64,000 nucleotides of DNA from contig JAEOAD010000018.1 in NCBI GenBank assembly GCA_036365145.1, positions 13,374,501-13,438,500 of the forward strand, given 5' to 3'. Positions 44,339 through 55,900 of this stretch are shown piece by piece. Position numbers and translations under genes: made by a program. Numbering within the stretch: position 1 is the stretch's first letter; each line of letters opens with the position of its first letter. The notes under the pieces were generated by a model. It did not search any database and was not told the DNA's origin. It saw only the letters and a program-made list of their open reading frames with translations. Origin of the DNA: Orientallactaga sibirica. Taxonomy: Eukaryota; Chordata; Mammalia; Rodentia; Dipodidae.

Positions 44339-46325
44339 TGTGGTAGTTTGAATATATGTCCCCCAATATATTCATTGTTTTATTACTTTATAGTTTGCAT
44401 CTGCAATCACCTTCCTAGAGGCAAGGTCACTGGGGGCCCGGTCTTAAGGTGTGGTGATGGTTTGAGATTCCATTGTAAAGATATGCAAATGTGCCTAGCA
44501 GGAGTTCCTGAAGTGTGCTGTGTGACCTTTTGGCTGTAGTTTTGCTCTGTGTGCTGTGGTGGCTGGTTGGCTTTTGCTGTCTTGCCTGGTCCTGTGGAAA
44601 GCAGGCTGCTTTTCCTGCCTTTGTGGAACTTCCACTGGATTTGTAAGTTTCAATAAATAATATCCCTTCCTCCATAACTGTGTCTGGTCTGGAAGTTCAT
44701 CTCAGCGAACCTGAAGCTGTCTGCAACAGTAAAGTGGTACCGAGGAGTGTGGGGTGAGATGAACCTGACCGTGTGGATATTCGTCTTTTGGAACCTTTGT
44801 TTTGGAGGAATGGGCATGGACTTGGTGCTTGCAACTGAAGATGCCTTCTGGAGTGGTAAGCCAAGTTTTATGGACTATTCTGATGAGAGTTTGAGAATGC
44901 TAAGTGCAGATAGTACTGAACTTCGAGGCTTGGCTTATGAGCTTTCTAAGGGGAAGGAAAGACTGCAGAGGACTTTGTTAGAACTGGGCTACTGGCATAA
45001 GGGATGGCTACATTCTGCTATCCAGGCCCAGAAAGTTTGATCAAGGTTAAATTTGTAATGGACTGATGTGCTTGGCTGAAGATATCAGACTGAGATTTTA
45101 AGATTTTAAGTTGGAAAATCTCAAGCAAGGTAATAGCAGAGGCACTGAGACTGGTTTAGCTGCTATTGTCAACCACATTAGCAATCTTAAGGAAAGTGGA
45201 AGGAAGGTGGCCTGACTTGATTTACATTAAAACAATGGAGAGGATGCCTGAGGAAAGACTGTTAAAAATGCAAATTCTTGGAAAGAGCTGACTGGAGAAG
45301 GAACCTGCTTTTCAAGGCTTTGATTTATTTTGTCCCTGGATTAAGAATATGGCTGTGTCCTGCACACCTGGTATTAGTTTTGGAAATATGAAAAATGCAT
45401 GGAGTGGTCATGAGTTGCACACGGTTCCAGGAGCCGCTGCTGAGTTGCAGCATGAAGGCAGGGCATGAAGTTCCTGAGGAATAGGCTGCAAGAGCCTTTT
45501 GGAAGATGGACTGTGGTTTGCATGGAGACCTGAAGATGTTTTGGATATACCAGGACTGTGCAAAAGGGCTACCATGGAGTGCAGTGTTGGCATGGGATGA
45601 AAGTTTTGCCCAGCTGGAGGGGCGGAATTGGTAAACATGGAGACTGTTAGTCTCTGGTTATATTGAACTTGAACTGCAGAAGTTTGATGACGGCTGATGA
45701 TAGTTGGGTTTGCATTATTCTAGTCTCTCTTTGCTTTTTTACCAGTTAAAAATGTTTACTCTGTGCCTTTACATGTTGAAAGTATTTAACTTGTTTGATT
45801 TTACAGGACTCACTATCTTAAGTTGATCAAGACTGTGAGAACCTTTGAAATTGGACTGAGTACAATTTACAATGTGTGATAGTTATAAATCTGTTGGGGG
45901 CCAGGAGCTAAATATATTGGGGGCCAGGGGCGGAATGTGGTAGTTTGAATATATGTCCCCCAATATATTCATTGTTTTATTACTTTATAGTTTGCATCTG
46001 CAATCACCTTCCTAGAGGCAAGGTCACTGGGGGCCCGGTCTTAAGGTGTGGTGATGGTTTGAGATTCCATTGTAAAGATATGCAAATGTGCCTAGCAGGA
46101 GTTCCTGAAGTGTGCTGTGTGACCTTTTGGCTGTAGTTTTGCTCTGTGTGCTGTGGTGGCTGGTTGGCTTTTGCTGTCTTGCCTGGTCCTGTGGAAAGCA
46201 GGCTGCTTTTCCTGCCTTTGTGGAACTTCCACTGGATTTGTAAGTTTCAATAAATAATATCCCTTCCTCCATAACTGTGTCTGGTCTGGAAGTTCATCTC
46301 AGCGAACCTGAAGCTGTCTGCAACA
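44339..46325 (+). mobile_element. Young two-LTR MaLR (family B) with identical 390-bp LTRs
   Basis: The LTRs 44339-44728 and 45936-46325 are identical over all 390 bases by my reading, start TG and end CA. ccaaa flanks the element exactly (44334-44338 and 46326-46330). The primer binding site TGGTACCGAGGAGTGTGGGG (44735-44754) resembles the 3' end complement of tRNA-Leu(UAA). Purine-rich tracts lie at 45894-45908 and 45917-45935, just before the 3' LTR. The 1.2-kb internal region lacks gag, pro and pol genes, so mobilisation must come from an ERVL-type element in trans. Confidence 0.95.
44747..45040 (+). other. 97-codon open frame in the MaLR internal region, function unknown
   Basis: Starts within the primer-binding-site region and runs without a stop. 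The stretch around codons 28-60 (ATEDAFWSGKPSFMDYSDES and onward) is also open in the older nested copy on the minus strand (47271-47119) with few amino-acid changes. I recognise no domain, signal peptide or membrane segment. It may be a relic of an ancestral ERVL gene or simply a slowly decaying frame. Confidence 0.3.
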
Positions 46326-47271
46326 CCAAACAAGTTAAATGCTTTCAGCATATAAAGACACAGAGTAAACATTTTCAACTGGTATAAGAAATAGGAAGAA
46401 GAGACTATAATAATGCAAACTCAACCACCAGCAGCAGTCATCAAACAACTGAAGTTCAAGTTCAATATAACCAGGGACCCCTCCAGCTGGGCAGAGTAGC
46501 CAGGGAAAACTTCCATCCCAGGACAATAGTGTGCTCCATGGTAGCTCTTGCATAGTCTTGGTATATCCAAAACGTCCTTAGGTCTCCATGCAAACCATGG
46601 TCCATCGTCCAATGTCTTCATCCTATCAGGGCATCATGCCCTGCCTCATGCCACATCTCAGCAGCAGCTTCTGGAAACATGTGTGCACTTCATGACCACT
46701 CCACACACTTTTCATGCTTCCAAAACTAATACCAGATGTGCAGGACACTGCCATATTCTTAATTCAGGGACAAAATAAATCATGACCTTAAAAAGCAAGT
46801 TCCTTTTCCATTCAACTCCTTCTCAAAAGAGTTTGCATTTCTAACAGTCTTTCCACAGGCATCTTCTCCATTGTTTTAATGTAAAGCAGTTTGGCTACCT
46901 TCCTTAATATTGCTAATGTGTTTCACAATAGCAGTTCCAGCACCTAAAACCAGTCTCAGTGCCTCTTAATTTTAACTTGCTTGAGGTTTTCCAACTAAAA
47001 ATCTTAAATCTCTCAGTCCAATATCTTTATCCAAGCTCATCAGTACATTACACATTTAACCTTGATCAAAGTCTCTGGGCCTGAGCAGCAGAACGCAGCC
47101 ATCCCTTATGCCAGTAGCTCAGTTCCAACAAAGTCCTCTGCAATCTTTCCTTCCCCTTACAAAAGCCAAGCCTCGAAGTTCAATACTGTATACACTTAGC
47201 ATTCTCAAACTCTCATCAGAATAGTCCATAAAACTTGGCTTACCACTCCAAAAGGCATCTTCAGTTGCAAG

Positions 47272-47709
47272 TGAAGGGACCAAACTGACGCCATGACAGG
47301 CCTCAGTAAGGTGCTGCCCTGAATAGACCAAAGTTTCAATTTCCAGGAGGGGTGAGCTCTGGGGGCTGAGTATGTACAAACGTAACTGCTGCTTGCTTAG
47401 CCAATCATGTTAGGAGGTTATCTCCTCTGCCTGAAATTCCCCTAGACCTGTCAGCCAAAACTTTAAGACCAATCAAAAAACACAAGTACAGTTACTGTTC
47501 AAATTAGCCAATCATGTTAAAAGACTAAAAGCCCACCAAAATTCCTTTACCTGTGCTTAAAAGGGAACCTTTCAAGCTCCTCGGGTTGCTGCCATTTTGT
47601 ACAAGTGGGTGACCCCAGTATGTTGGCTAATTCTGCAGAATAAACGCTCTATACTTTTACATACTATTGGACTCTGGGGTCTTTCTTCAGTGATTTTCAG
47701 ACCACTACA
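47272..47709 (+). mobile_element. ERV1-like solo LTR (438 bp) with perfect 4-bp duplication
   Basis: Starts TGAAGGGACC and ends GACCACTACA, so TG...CA. caag flanks it exactly (47268-47271 and 47710-47713), and the host MaLR sequence resumes without loss. A 4-bp duplication is typical of gammaretrovirus-like class I ERVs. It contains CCAATCA boxes (near 47422 and 47507), a TATA-like 'cttaaaaggg' and a polyadenylation signal 'aataaa' near 47639. No viral genes are present. Confidence 0.87.
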
Positions 47710-49049
47710 CAAGCACCAAGTCTATGCCCATTCTTCTAAAACAAAGTTTCCAAAAGACCAAAATCCATATGGACGGGTTCATCTCATATCACTTCTGGTA
47801 CCAACTTCTGTAGCAGACAGCTACAGAATAACAGAGATAAACTTTCAGATGAGGCACAGTTATGGAGGAAGGTATTTATTGAAGCTTATAGATACAATGG
47901 AAGTTCCATAATGGAAGAAGAAGCTGACCTGCTTTTACAGGACCAAACACACACACCTTTGGATCCACCCAGTGACATTGCCTCCAGCCAGGTGGATGCA
48001 GATGCAAACTACAAACTAATCACTGAATATATTGGATGCTTTCTATTCAAACTACCATACCTCCCCTCCCCCATTTTCCCCTTCACAACTTTGCTCTCCA
48101 TCATATCCCTTCCCTCTCTCCAATAGTCTCTCTTATTTTTATGTCATTGTCTTTTTCTTCTATTATGAGGGTCTTGTAAAGGTATTGCTAGGCCCTGCAA
48201 GGTCATGGATATCAAGGCCAATTTCTCTCGGGGAAGTTGCATTGTAAGGAGTACTATACTTCCTTTGGCTTGTACATGCTTTCCAACACCACTTCTGCAG
48301 TGGACCCTGTGCCTTGGAGTGTGTGATAGAGATGTTTCAGTGCTGAGCACTCCTCCATCACTTCTTCTGAACACTATGTTGCTTTTTGGGTCATCCCAGT
48401 GGTCATCACCATCTGAAAAGAGAAGGTTCTCTAACCAAACATGAGAGTAGCAGTAATATATGAATATGAACATTAATTGTAGTGCTTTCAGGGCAGTTTG
48501 GTAAGAATAATATATGTATTTAGCAAGACAAGAGCAGGCTTTATACCCCTAAGGCACATGAACTCCCCTGCCATGGGCTTTTGATTAGGTTTTCAGTACC
48601 ATGCATGTATTCCATCACATAGAGTGGGCCTCCAGTCCAATTAGAGAGCAGTTGGTTTACTTCAGAGAAGACATGCCACTATTGCACCCATTCAGTCATT
48701 TGGCCTTTCTAGCCAAACTTTCCAGTGTCCACAGTTTTCCCTGCTGATGACTTTTGTCTCCCATAGGGCTGCATCAAGTGCAGCTTTTTCCAGCTTTCAA
48801 TTGGCTGGTCTACAGGGAGAAGGATTTAAGCTCAGCATCAGCTTGGTTTTTCAGTGATCTTGCTGCCCACGCATGTGAAGTCTTCAGCAACAGGGTGTTA
48901 CCATCTGTTTCTTATGGAAAACCAAAGGCCTTGGCAATAGCCTGTAATGTTTTGGAGGCAGCAGAGACCTCCCTGGCCAACAACTCATTGGCAGATATCC
49001 CATCCTTGGCACTGAAAATTTTCTATTAGCGTTCTATGACTTCTGGATG

Positions 49050-51700
49050 TGCCATTATCCAAAGAACTAGGCTTTCCTATGTCTTATTCAGAATGTCTTG
49101 AATTTTGTTTGATACTCCCCACCACCCGTCTTTTACTCAATCTCTTTCCCTGGCCTCACATAGGCTATTGCACACCCTGTAATCTGTTCTTCTACTTCCA
49201 TATATATAATACCATCCTGTAAAGGCCTTCCTTCTCCTCCCTCCCTTATACCCTTTTTCCAGCCTACTGACCTCTATTACTGACTTTTTTTTTTTTTTTT
49301 TTTTTTTTTGGTTTCAGCTCACACACAAGTCTAAACATTTGTAGCTAGGATCAATATATGAGAAAAAACATGTGATTTTTGGCTTTCTCGGTCTGGGTTA
49401 CCTCACTTAGTATAATCCTTTCCATATTCATCCATTTCCCAGCAAATTGTATAGTTTGATTTTTCTTTACTGCTGAATAGAATTCCATTATGTAAATTGC
49501 CACATCTTTATTATACATTCATCTGTTGAACAGTGTCTAAGATGGTTCCATTTCCTAGCTATTGTGAATAGAGCAGCCATAAACATGGTTGTGCAAGTAT
49601 CTCTAAAGTAATGAGAAGAGTCATTGGAATATGTGCCTAGGAGTGCTATAGCTGGATCACATGGGAAATCTATTTTAGCTGTCTCAAGAACCTCCACACT
49701 GATTTCCACAATGGCTGTACCACACCACATTCCTACCAATAGTGTAGAAGGGTTCCCCTTTTCCTGCATCCTCACGAACAGTTATTGTCATTTGTTTTCT
49801 TGATGGTAGCCATTCTGACAGGAGTAAGATGAAATCTCAAGGTAGTTTTATTTGCATTTCCCTGATAGCTAAGGATGTAGAACACTTTTTCAGATGTTTA
49901 TGTGCCATCTGTATTTCTTCCATTGAGAACACTATTTAACCCATTTTTTAATTGGGTTGTTTGAGTTTTTATTGTTTTATTTTTTGAGTTCGTTGTATAT
50001 TCTGGATATTAATCCTCTGTCAGATGAATAGCTGGCAAAGATTTTTCTCCCATTCTATAGGTTGCCTCTTTGCTCTATTCACAGTGTCCATTGCTGTACA
50101 AAAGCTTTGTAATTTCATGAGATCACAATGGTTGATTAGTAGTTTTCTTTCCTGAGCAGTTGGGATTATATTCAGAAAGTCATGGCCTATGTCAATATGT
50201 TGAAGGGTTTCCCTTAACTTATCCTCTAGCAATTTCAGAGTTTCAGGTCAGATATTAAGGTCCCTGATCCACTTGGATTTGATTCTTGTGCATGGGGAGA
50301 CAAGGATCTATTTTCATCTTTCTATATATAGATATCCAGTTTTCCCAGCACCACTTGGTGAAGAGGCTGTCTTTTCTCCAATGAATACTTCTGACATTTT
50401 TGTCAAAAATCAGATGGTTATAGCTGCCTGGATTAACATCTCTATTCTATGTGCCCCTACCATACTGTTTTTGTTATTATGGCTTTGTAATATACCTTAA
50501 AACCACCAGCCTTATTTTTGTTGCTAAAAATTGTTTTGGCTATTCAAGGTGGTTTTTTTTTTTTTGTAAGTATATTTTAGGATTTTTTTCTATTTCTGTG
50601 AAGATTGTCATTGGAATTTTAATGGGGATTGCATTAAAAGCATAGATTGCTTTTAGTAAGATTGACATTTCCACAACATTGATTCAACCATTCCAGGAAC
50701 ATGGGATGTCTTTCCATTTCCTAGTGTCTTCTGCAATTTCTTGCTTGAGTGTTTTAAAGTTCTCATTGTAGAGATCCTTCTCTTCCTTGGTTAGTTTTAT
50801 TCCAAGGAACTTTGTTTTTTGAGGCAATTATGAATGAGAGAGATTTCCTGGTTTTGTCCTCAGCATGTTTGTTGTTAGTGTATAGGAAAGCTACTGATTT
50901 CTGTGTGTTTATTTTGTATCCTGTCACATTTTAAAAAGTGTTTATCATCTCTAACAGTTTGCTGGTGGAGTCTTTAGGGTCCTTTACATATAGAGCCATA
51001 TCATCTGCAAATGATGATAATTTTATCTCTTCCTTTCCAATTTGTATCCCTTTTACAAGTGTCTCTTGCCTTATTGGTATAGCTAAGACTTCCAATACTA
51101 TATTAAATAAAAGCAGGGACAATGTACACCCTTGTCTTATTCCTGAATTTAGTGGAAAAGCTTCAAGGTTTTTCCCATTTAGTTTTATGTTAGCTATAGG
51201 TTTGTCATAAATAGCCTTTATTTTGTTGAAATATGTTCCTTCTATTCTCAGTTTCTGTAATCCTTTTACCATGAAGGGATTTTGGATTTTGTTAAATGCC
51301 TTTTCTGCTTCTATTGAAATGATGATGTGATTTTTGTCCTTCAGCCCATTTATATAGTGAATTACATTTATCGATTTGCATATGTTGAACCATCACTGCA
51401 TCTCTGGGATAAAGCCTACTTGGTTAAGGTGAATAATATTCTTCTCTTATGTTTGCCAATATTTTGTTGAGAATTTTTGTATCTATGTTCATGAGGGATA
51501 TTAGTCTATAATTTTCTTTTTTCTGTGTTTGTGTAGTTTTGGTATCAGGGTGATTCTGGCTTAATAGAAGGAGTTTGGTAGAATTCCTTCCTTTTCCATT
51601 TTATGGAAAATTTGATAAACTATGGTGTTAGTTCTTCAATGAAGGTGTGGTAAAATTCACCAGGGACTCTATCTGGGCCTGTACTTATTTTAGTTGGGAA
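49050..51700 (-). pseudogene. Outer L1 ORF2: reverse transcriptase and C-terminal part, broken
   Basis: Encodes the 3' two-thirds of L1 ORF2, the endonuclease/reverse transcriptase that drives target-primed retrotransposition. The 50931-51272 segment carries the RT palm with the FADDM catalytic motif. 49488-49775 is the C-terminal end, with CTxxF-like and Trp-rich residues. Frameshifts and stops separate the pieces. The 5' third continues at 59752. Confidence 0.85.
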
Positions 51701-52959
51701 ATCGTTTTTTTTTTTTTTTAAAGATTTTTCAAAAATGTATTTATTTTTTATTAGTTATGCACATAATGTGAATACATTCATGTGGGTGCTACCAATAGTC
51801 TCCTCCCTGTCATCCCCCTCTGAAGGGACCCTCCTTGTTCAGGAATGTGGATCATGCATTGTGGATGTAGCCATTAGCTATGTGGAAGAAGCAATGTCTC
51901 TGTGCATAATGACCCAACTTGTGGCTCTAACAATCTTTCTGCCCCTTCTTCCACAAATTTCCCTGAGCCATTTTGGGTTTGTGTTAGGTCTACTTCAGTG
52001 ACGAGGTCTTGGGAGCCTCTGTGTCTCTGGAATCAGGTTCACCAAGAAAGCAACACTCTTGCTCATTTCCCCAATTACTCTATGGTTTCAGCTGGGGCCT
52101 TGGTGAGGTGCAATAAGCTGACCCTCTCAGGTTTGGAGTCAAGCCAAAAAACAGAAGCAAATTTTCCAACAGAGAGAGAAGTCAGCATTGAATAAATAGG
52201 ATGTCCATTATTATTTTAGAGAGAATTTTATAGGTATATGCCCGCTTCTAGCCCAGAATTGGTGGGTGATTGATACTGGAGAGTGGGTTCATCTTTTGGA
52301 TATGGTTCTGACTTGTTTCCCAGTACCAGCTATGAGTTCCATTCCTCTGAAAAACCAGTTGGTTACCCACCATGGCTGTGTGCCACTATTGAACTTTGGT
52401 GAGCATAACATCACATTGTTTGCTGCTGAATAGCTTAGACCACGAGTTGCTTGCACAGATGTTGGTCATTTTCCCCCAGCTGCTCATGTACCACCTTCTG
52501 GCACTAGGCAAGCTAACTCTCTGGGGACTGACTCTCTTCCAGATTCCATCCAGATAACTTCGTGTTCCATAACAACAGCATATGGTGTCTTCAGCAGTAG
52601 GGTCTTACCATTAACCTTTGGTGGGTGGGTCATCAAGTACTCTGACAGAAATCTGTCTTCTTTTGGGAAACCACGTAGGTCTCTTGGATCAACAGCTCAC
52701 TGTGGAAGTTAACCGCATGCTGGTACTGGGAGTTAAAGGCCAACATCAAGGAAAAAGCAAGAAGAAAAAGTTAGGTAATATAAAAGAGAAAAAGATAAGA
52801 CGGAGAAGAGAGATACAGAGAGAGAAGCAGAAGCTTAAGGTTAGTCTTCATCATACCCTCTCCAGGGCCCTGTGATTCATGTGGTTCCTCTAAAGACCTG
52901 ATAAATGTTGAACTCTTTAGTCTGTCTTTCAAGATTTAGGATTTTATGGTACCATTTCC

Positions 52960-55900
52960 ACGTGGGTCCAGTTTTGTGTGTCCCCTCCACCCTAACCCTC
53001 CCCTCCCATCCCACCTTCCCTATTTTCTGGTCCTCAAGATGCTTATTAGGTATGTCAGCATCTCAGGCAGATTCAGGTTATGAGCCACAGAGGAGAGACC
53101 ATGTGATAATTATGTTTCCGTGATTGGATGAGTTCACTGAGAATGATCTGTTCCAAATTTGACAATTTTTCTTCAAATTTCATTGTGTCATTTTTCCTTA
53201 CTGCTGTGTAGAATTCCATAGTGTAGGTATACCACATTTTGGTTATCCATTCATATAATGATAGACATCTGGGTTGATTTCACCTCTTAGCTATTTTATG
53301 AATTGAGCAGCTATAAATGTGGTTGCCCAAATATATCTGAACTGAGGCTTGGAGCTTTTAGAGTAAATGCACAGTAAAGGAATAACTGTATCTGTTGGTA
53401 ACTCGATAGTCATCATTTTTAGGAATCTGCATATTGCTTTCCATAGTGGTTGTACCAGGTTACATTCCCATGAACAGTGAATGAGGGTTCCTATTTCTCC
53501 ACAACCTAACCAGCATTTGTTGTCATTAGATTTTTTTAATGGTTACTATCCTTACTGGGGTAAGGCGGAATCTCATATTTGTTTTAATTTGCATTTCCCT
53601 GGTGATTAGGGATGTTGAACATTTTCTTAAGTGTGTGTTGCCATTTGTATGTCTTCCTCTGAGAACTCTCTGTACAGTTCTCTGCCCCATATTGTGAGTG
53701 GGTTGTTTGTCTAGTTATTGTTTAGGTATTTGAATTCTTTGTAGATTCTAGGAGTTAGGCCTCTGTCAGTTGTATAGCTAGCAAAAATTTTCTCCCATTC
53801 TATGGGTAATCTGTTGGTTCTGCTTATTGTATGTTTGTCTGTGAAAAAACTTTTCAGTTTCATGAGATCCCAATGGTTGAGTAATTGTTTAATTTTCTGA
53901 GGTACTGGGCTTTTTTTCAGGAAGTCTTTTCCCACTCCTATACTATGAAAATTCCTCGTAGTTTTTCTTCCAGTAGTAGCAGTGTTTCTGGCCTTATATT
54001 GAGGTCTTTGATCCATTTGGACATGATTTTTGTGCATGGCATGATGTATGGAATGAGTTTTGTTTTCCTACATATTGTTGTCCAGTTTGTCCAGCACCAT
54101 TTGTTAGAAATGCTGTCTTTTTTCTACATTATGAGAGCCTTTGTCAAATATCAAGTCATTACTTGTCCCAAAGTCTGGGTCCTCAATTCTGTTACAATAT
54201 CACCATGTTGTCAGTATATCTGGTGTGCTTCCAGAGGTGTTTCTTTTGTTGAGTCTAGATCCTGAGTCCTTCTGACATTCCACATTGGTGAATTCCTTTT
54301 TATCTCCAGTATTACATTAAATCTGTATATTGCTTTTGGTAAGATTTCCATTTTCACAATGTTAATTCTGGATATACAGGAGCATGGGAGGTCTTTCCAT
54401 TTTTTTCAGGTCCTCCTCAATTTCATTCTTGAGTGTTTTTGTTTTCATTATATAGGTCTTTCCCTTCCTTAGTTAATGTTATTCCAAGGTATTTTATTTT
54501 TTGTTGTTATTGAAAATGCGACAATGTTGCTTATTTCTTTCTCTGTAATTTTATCTTTTTATAGAAAGGTGTGGTGGTTTGAAGGTGTAAATCAAGTGGA
54601 ATGAGGTTCCCAGCTGATGGCAACTTGGGAATTAACACCTCCAGCAGAGTATTGTTGGGGCGGGCTTTCTATTTAGCCAGCTTCCCCTTGCCAGTGGTTA
54701 CTCTCCTGTTGCTGTTGTCCACCTTATGTTGACCAGAGAGTGATGTATCTGCTCATGCCATCGTTTTTCCTGCCATCATGGACAGCCTGTCCAAATAAAC
54801 CTTTTTTTATCTTAGTCGGGTGATTTCTGCCAGCAATGACTGCAACAGTAAAACCAAGGAGTGGGATTACCTGACTATGTGGCTTTTTTGAAGCTGATTT
54901 TGGAATGTGGAACATTTAAATCTTGGCCTAAGAGATGCTTGCAGTGCTGTAAGTACAGCTTTGGACCATTTGGTCAGCTGAAAACCTGAATTAAGAACTA
55001 TGGACTGTGAGGTTTGGCTTATGAGGGTGAGAAAGAGCTTTACTTGGACTGGGCAGCAGGGAGGCTTGCAGTTATGGCCATGTCCTTTGTGCAGGGTTCT
55101 TTGCGTAGAAATGAACTGGTGTGAGCAGGATTGGCACAGAAAAATGAAATCTTTGGGTGTTTTTCAGCTGCAAATGAGAGATTACAACCTTTGAAATTAG
55201 CTGACCTGCAATGGGGCAACAGGAAGAATGCAGACTCTTTGAAGGGGCCTGAATGCTAAAGGAGTGTCCTGTTCTTCAAAGTCTATTTATTCCCCCTGGA
55301 TTAACAAATTGGCACCCTACCTGGTATTATTTTAGTTTTTGGTCTTATGTTTTGAAATGGCCATGGGCACATTGGTTTGCTGCTTATGTTTTGAAAAATG
55401 CATGGAGATCCCATGGGGCCATGAGGTTGGTTTGGAGACCCAGTGGAGATGCCGGGACTATGAGATGGCTGCCAAGGAGAGCTGCGGCCCTGGATGAAGT
55501 TTTCCAGGAAGCCTAGCTGGAGGGGTGGAAGTGGTTCCAGAGACTTGTTGCTGGGTAGAGTTATCGGACTTGGAGATTTGTCACTGACTAGAGTTGTTGG
55601 ACTTGGAATTGCAGAGTTTGATGTTTGCCCTGGTTGTTTTAAATCTTGTATTGGTTGACTATTTCTTTATTTTGCCCAATGCCATCTTTTTGCAATGTGG
55701 ATGTTTATTCTGTGCCATTATGGGTTTTTGGGGATATTTTTGTATTATGGCTCATTTAAAAGACCTTGGATTATGGGGATGTATGAACATCATTGGAATT
55801 GATAAAAACTATGGGGACTTTTAAATTTGCATGAATGCATTGCATTTTACATCCGGTTATCAGTTTATGGGGGCCAGAATGTGGTGGTTTGATTCAGGTG

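Larger units (their letters stand above)
43966..48059 (-). mobile_element. Two-LTR MaLR (family B) inserted in the outer L1, itself carrying two insertions
   Basis: Reverse LTRs are 43966-44219 and 47809-48059, each about 250 bp. Both lack the central segment found in the 390-bp LTRs, so they define a short-LTR subfamily. Target duplication cttcc/cctcc (43961-43965 and 48060-48064) has one change. The internal sequence is interrupted at 44338 by a plus-strand MaLR and at 47271 by an ERV1-like LTR, and resumes precisely after each. Confidence 0.9.
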
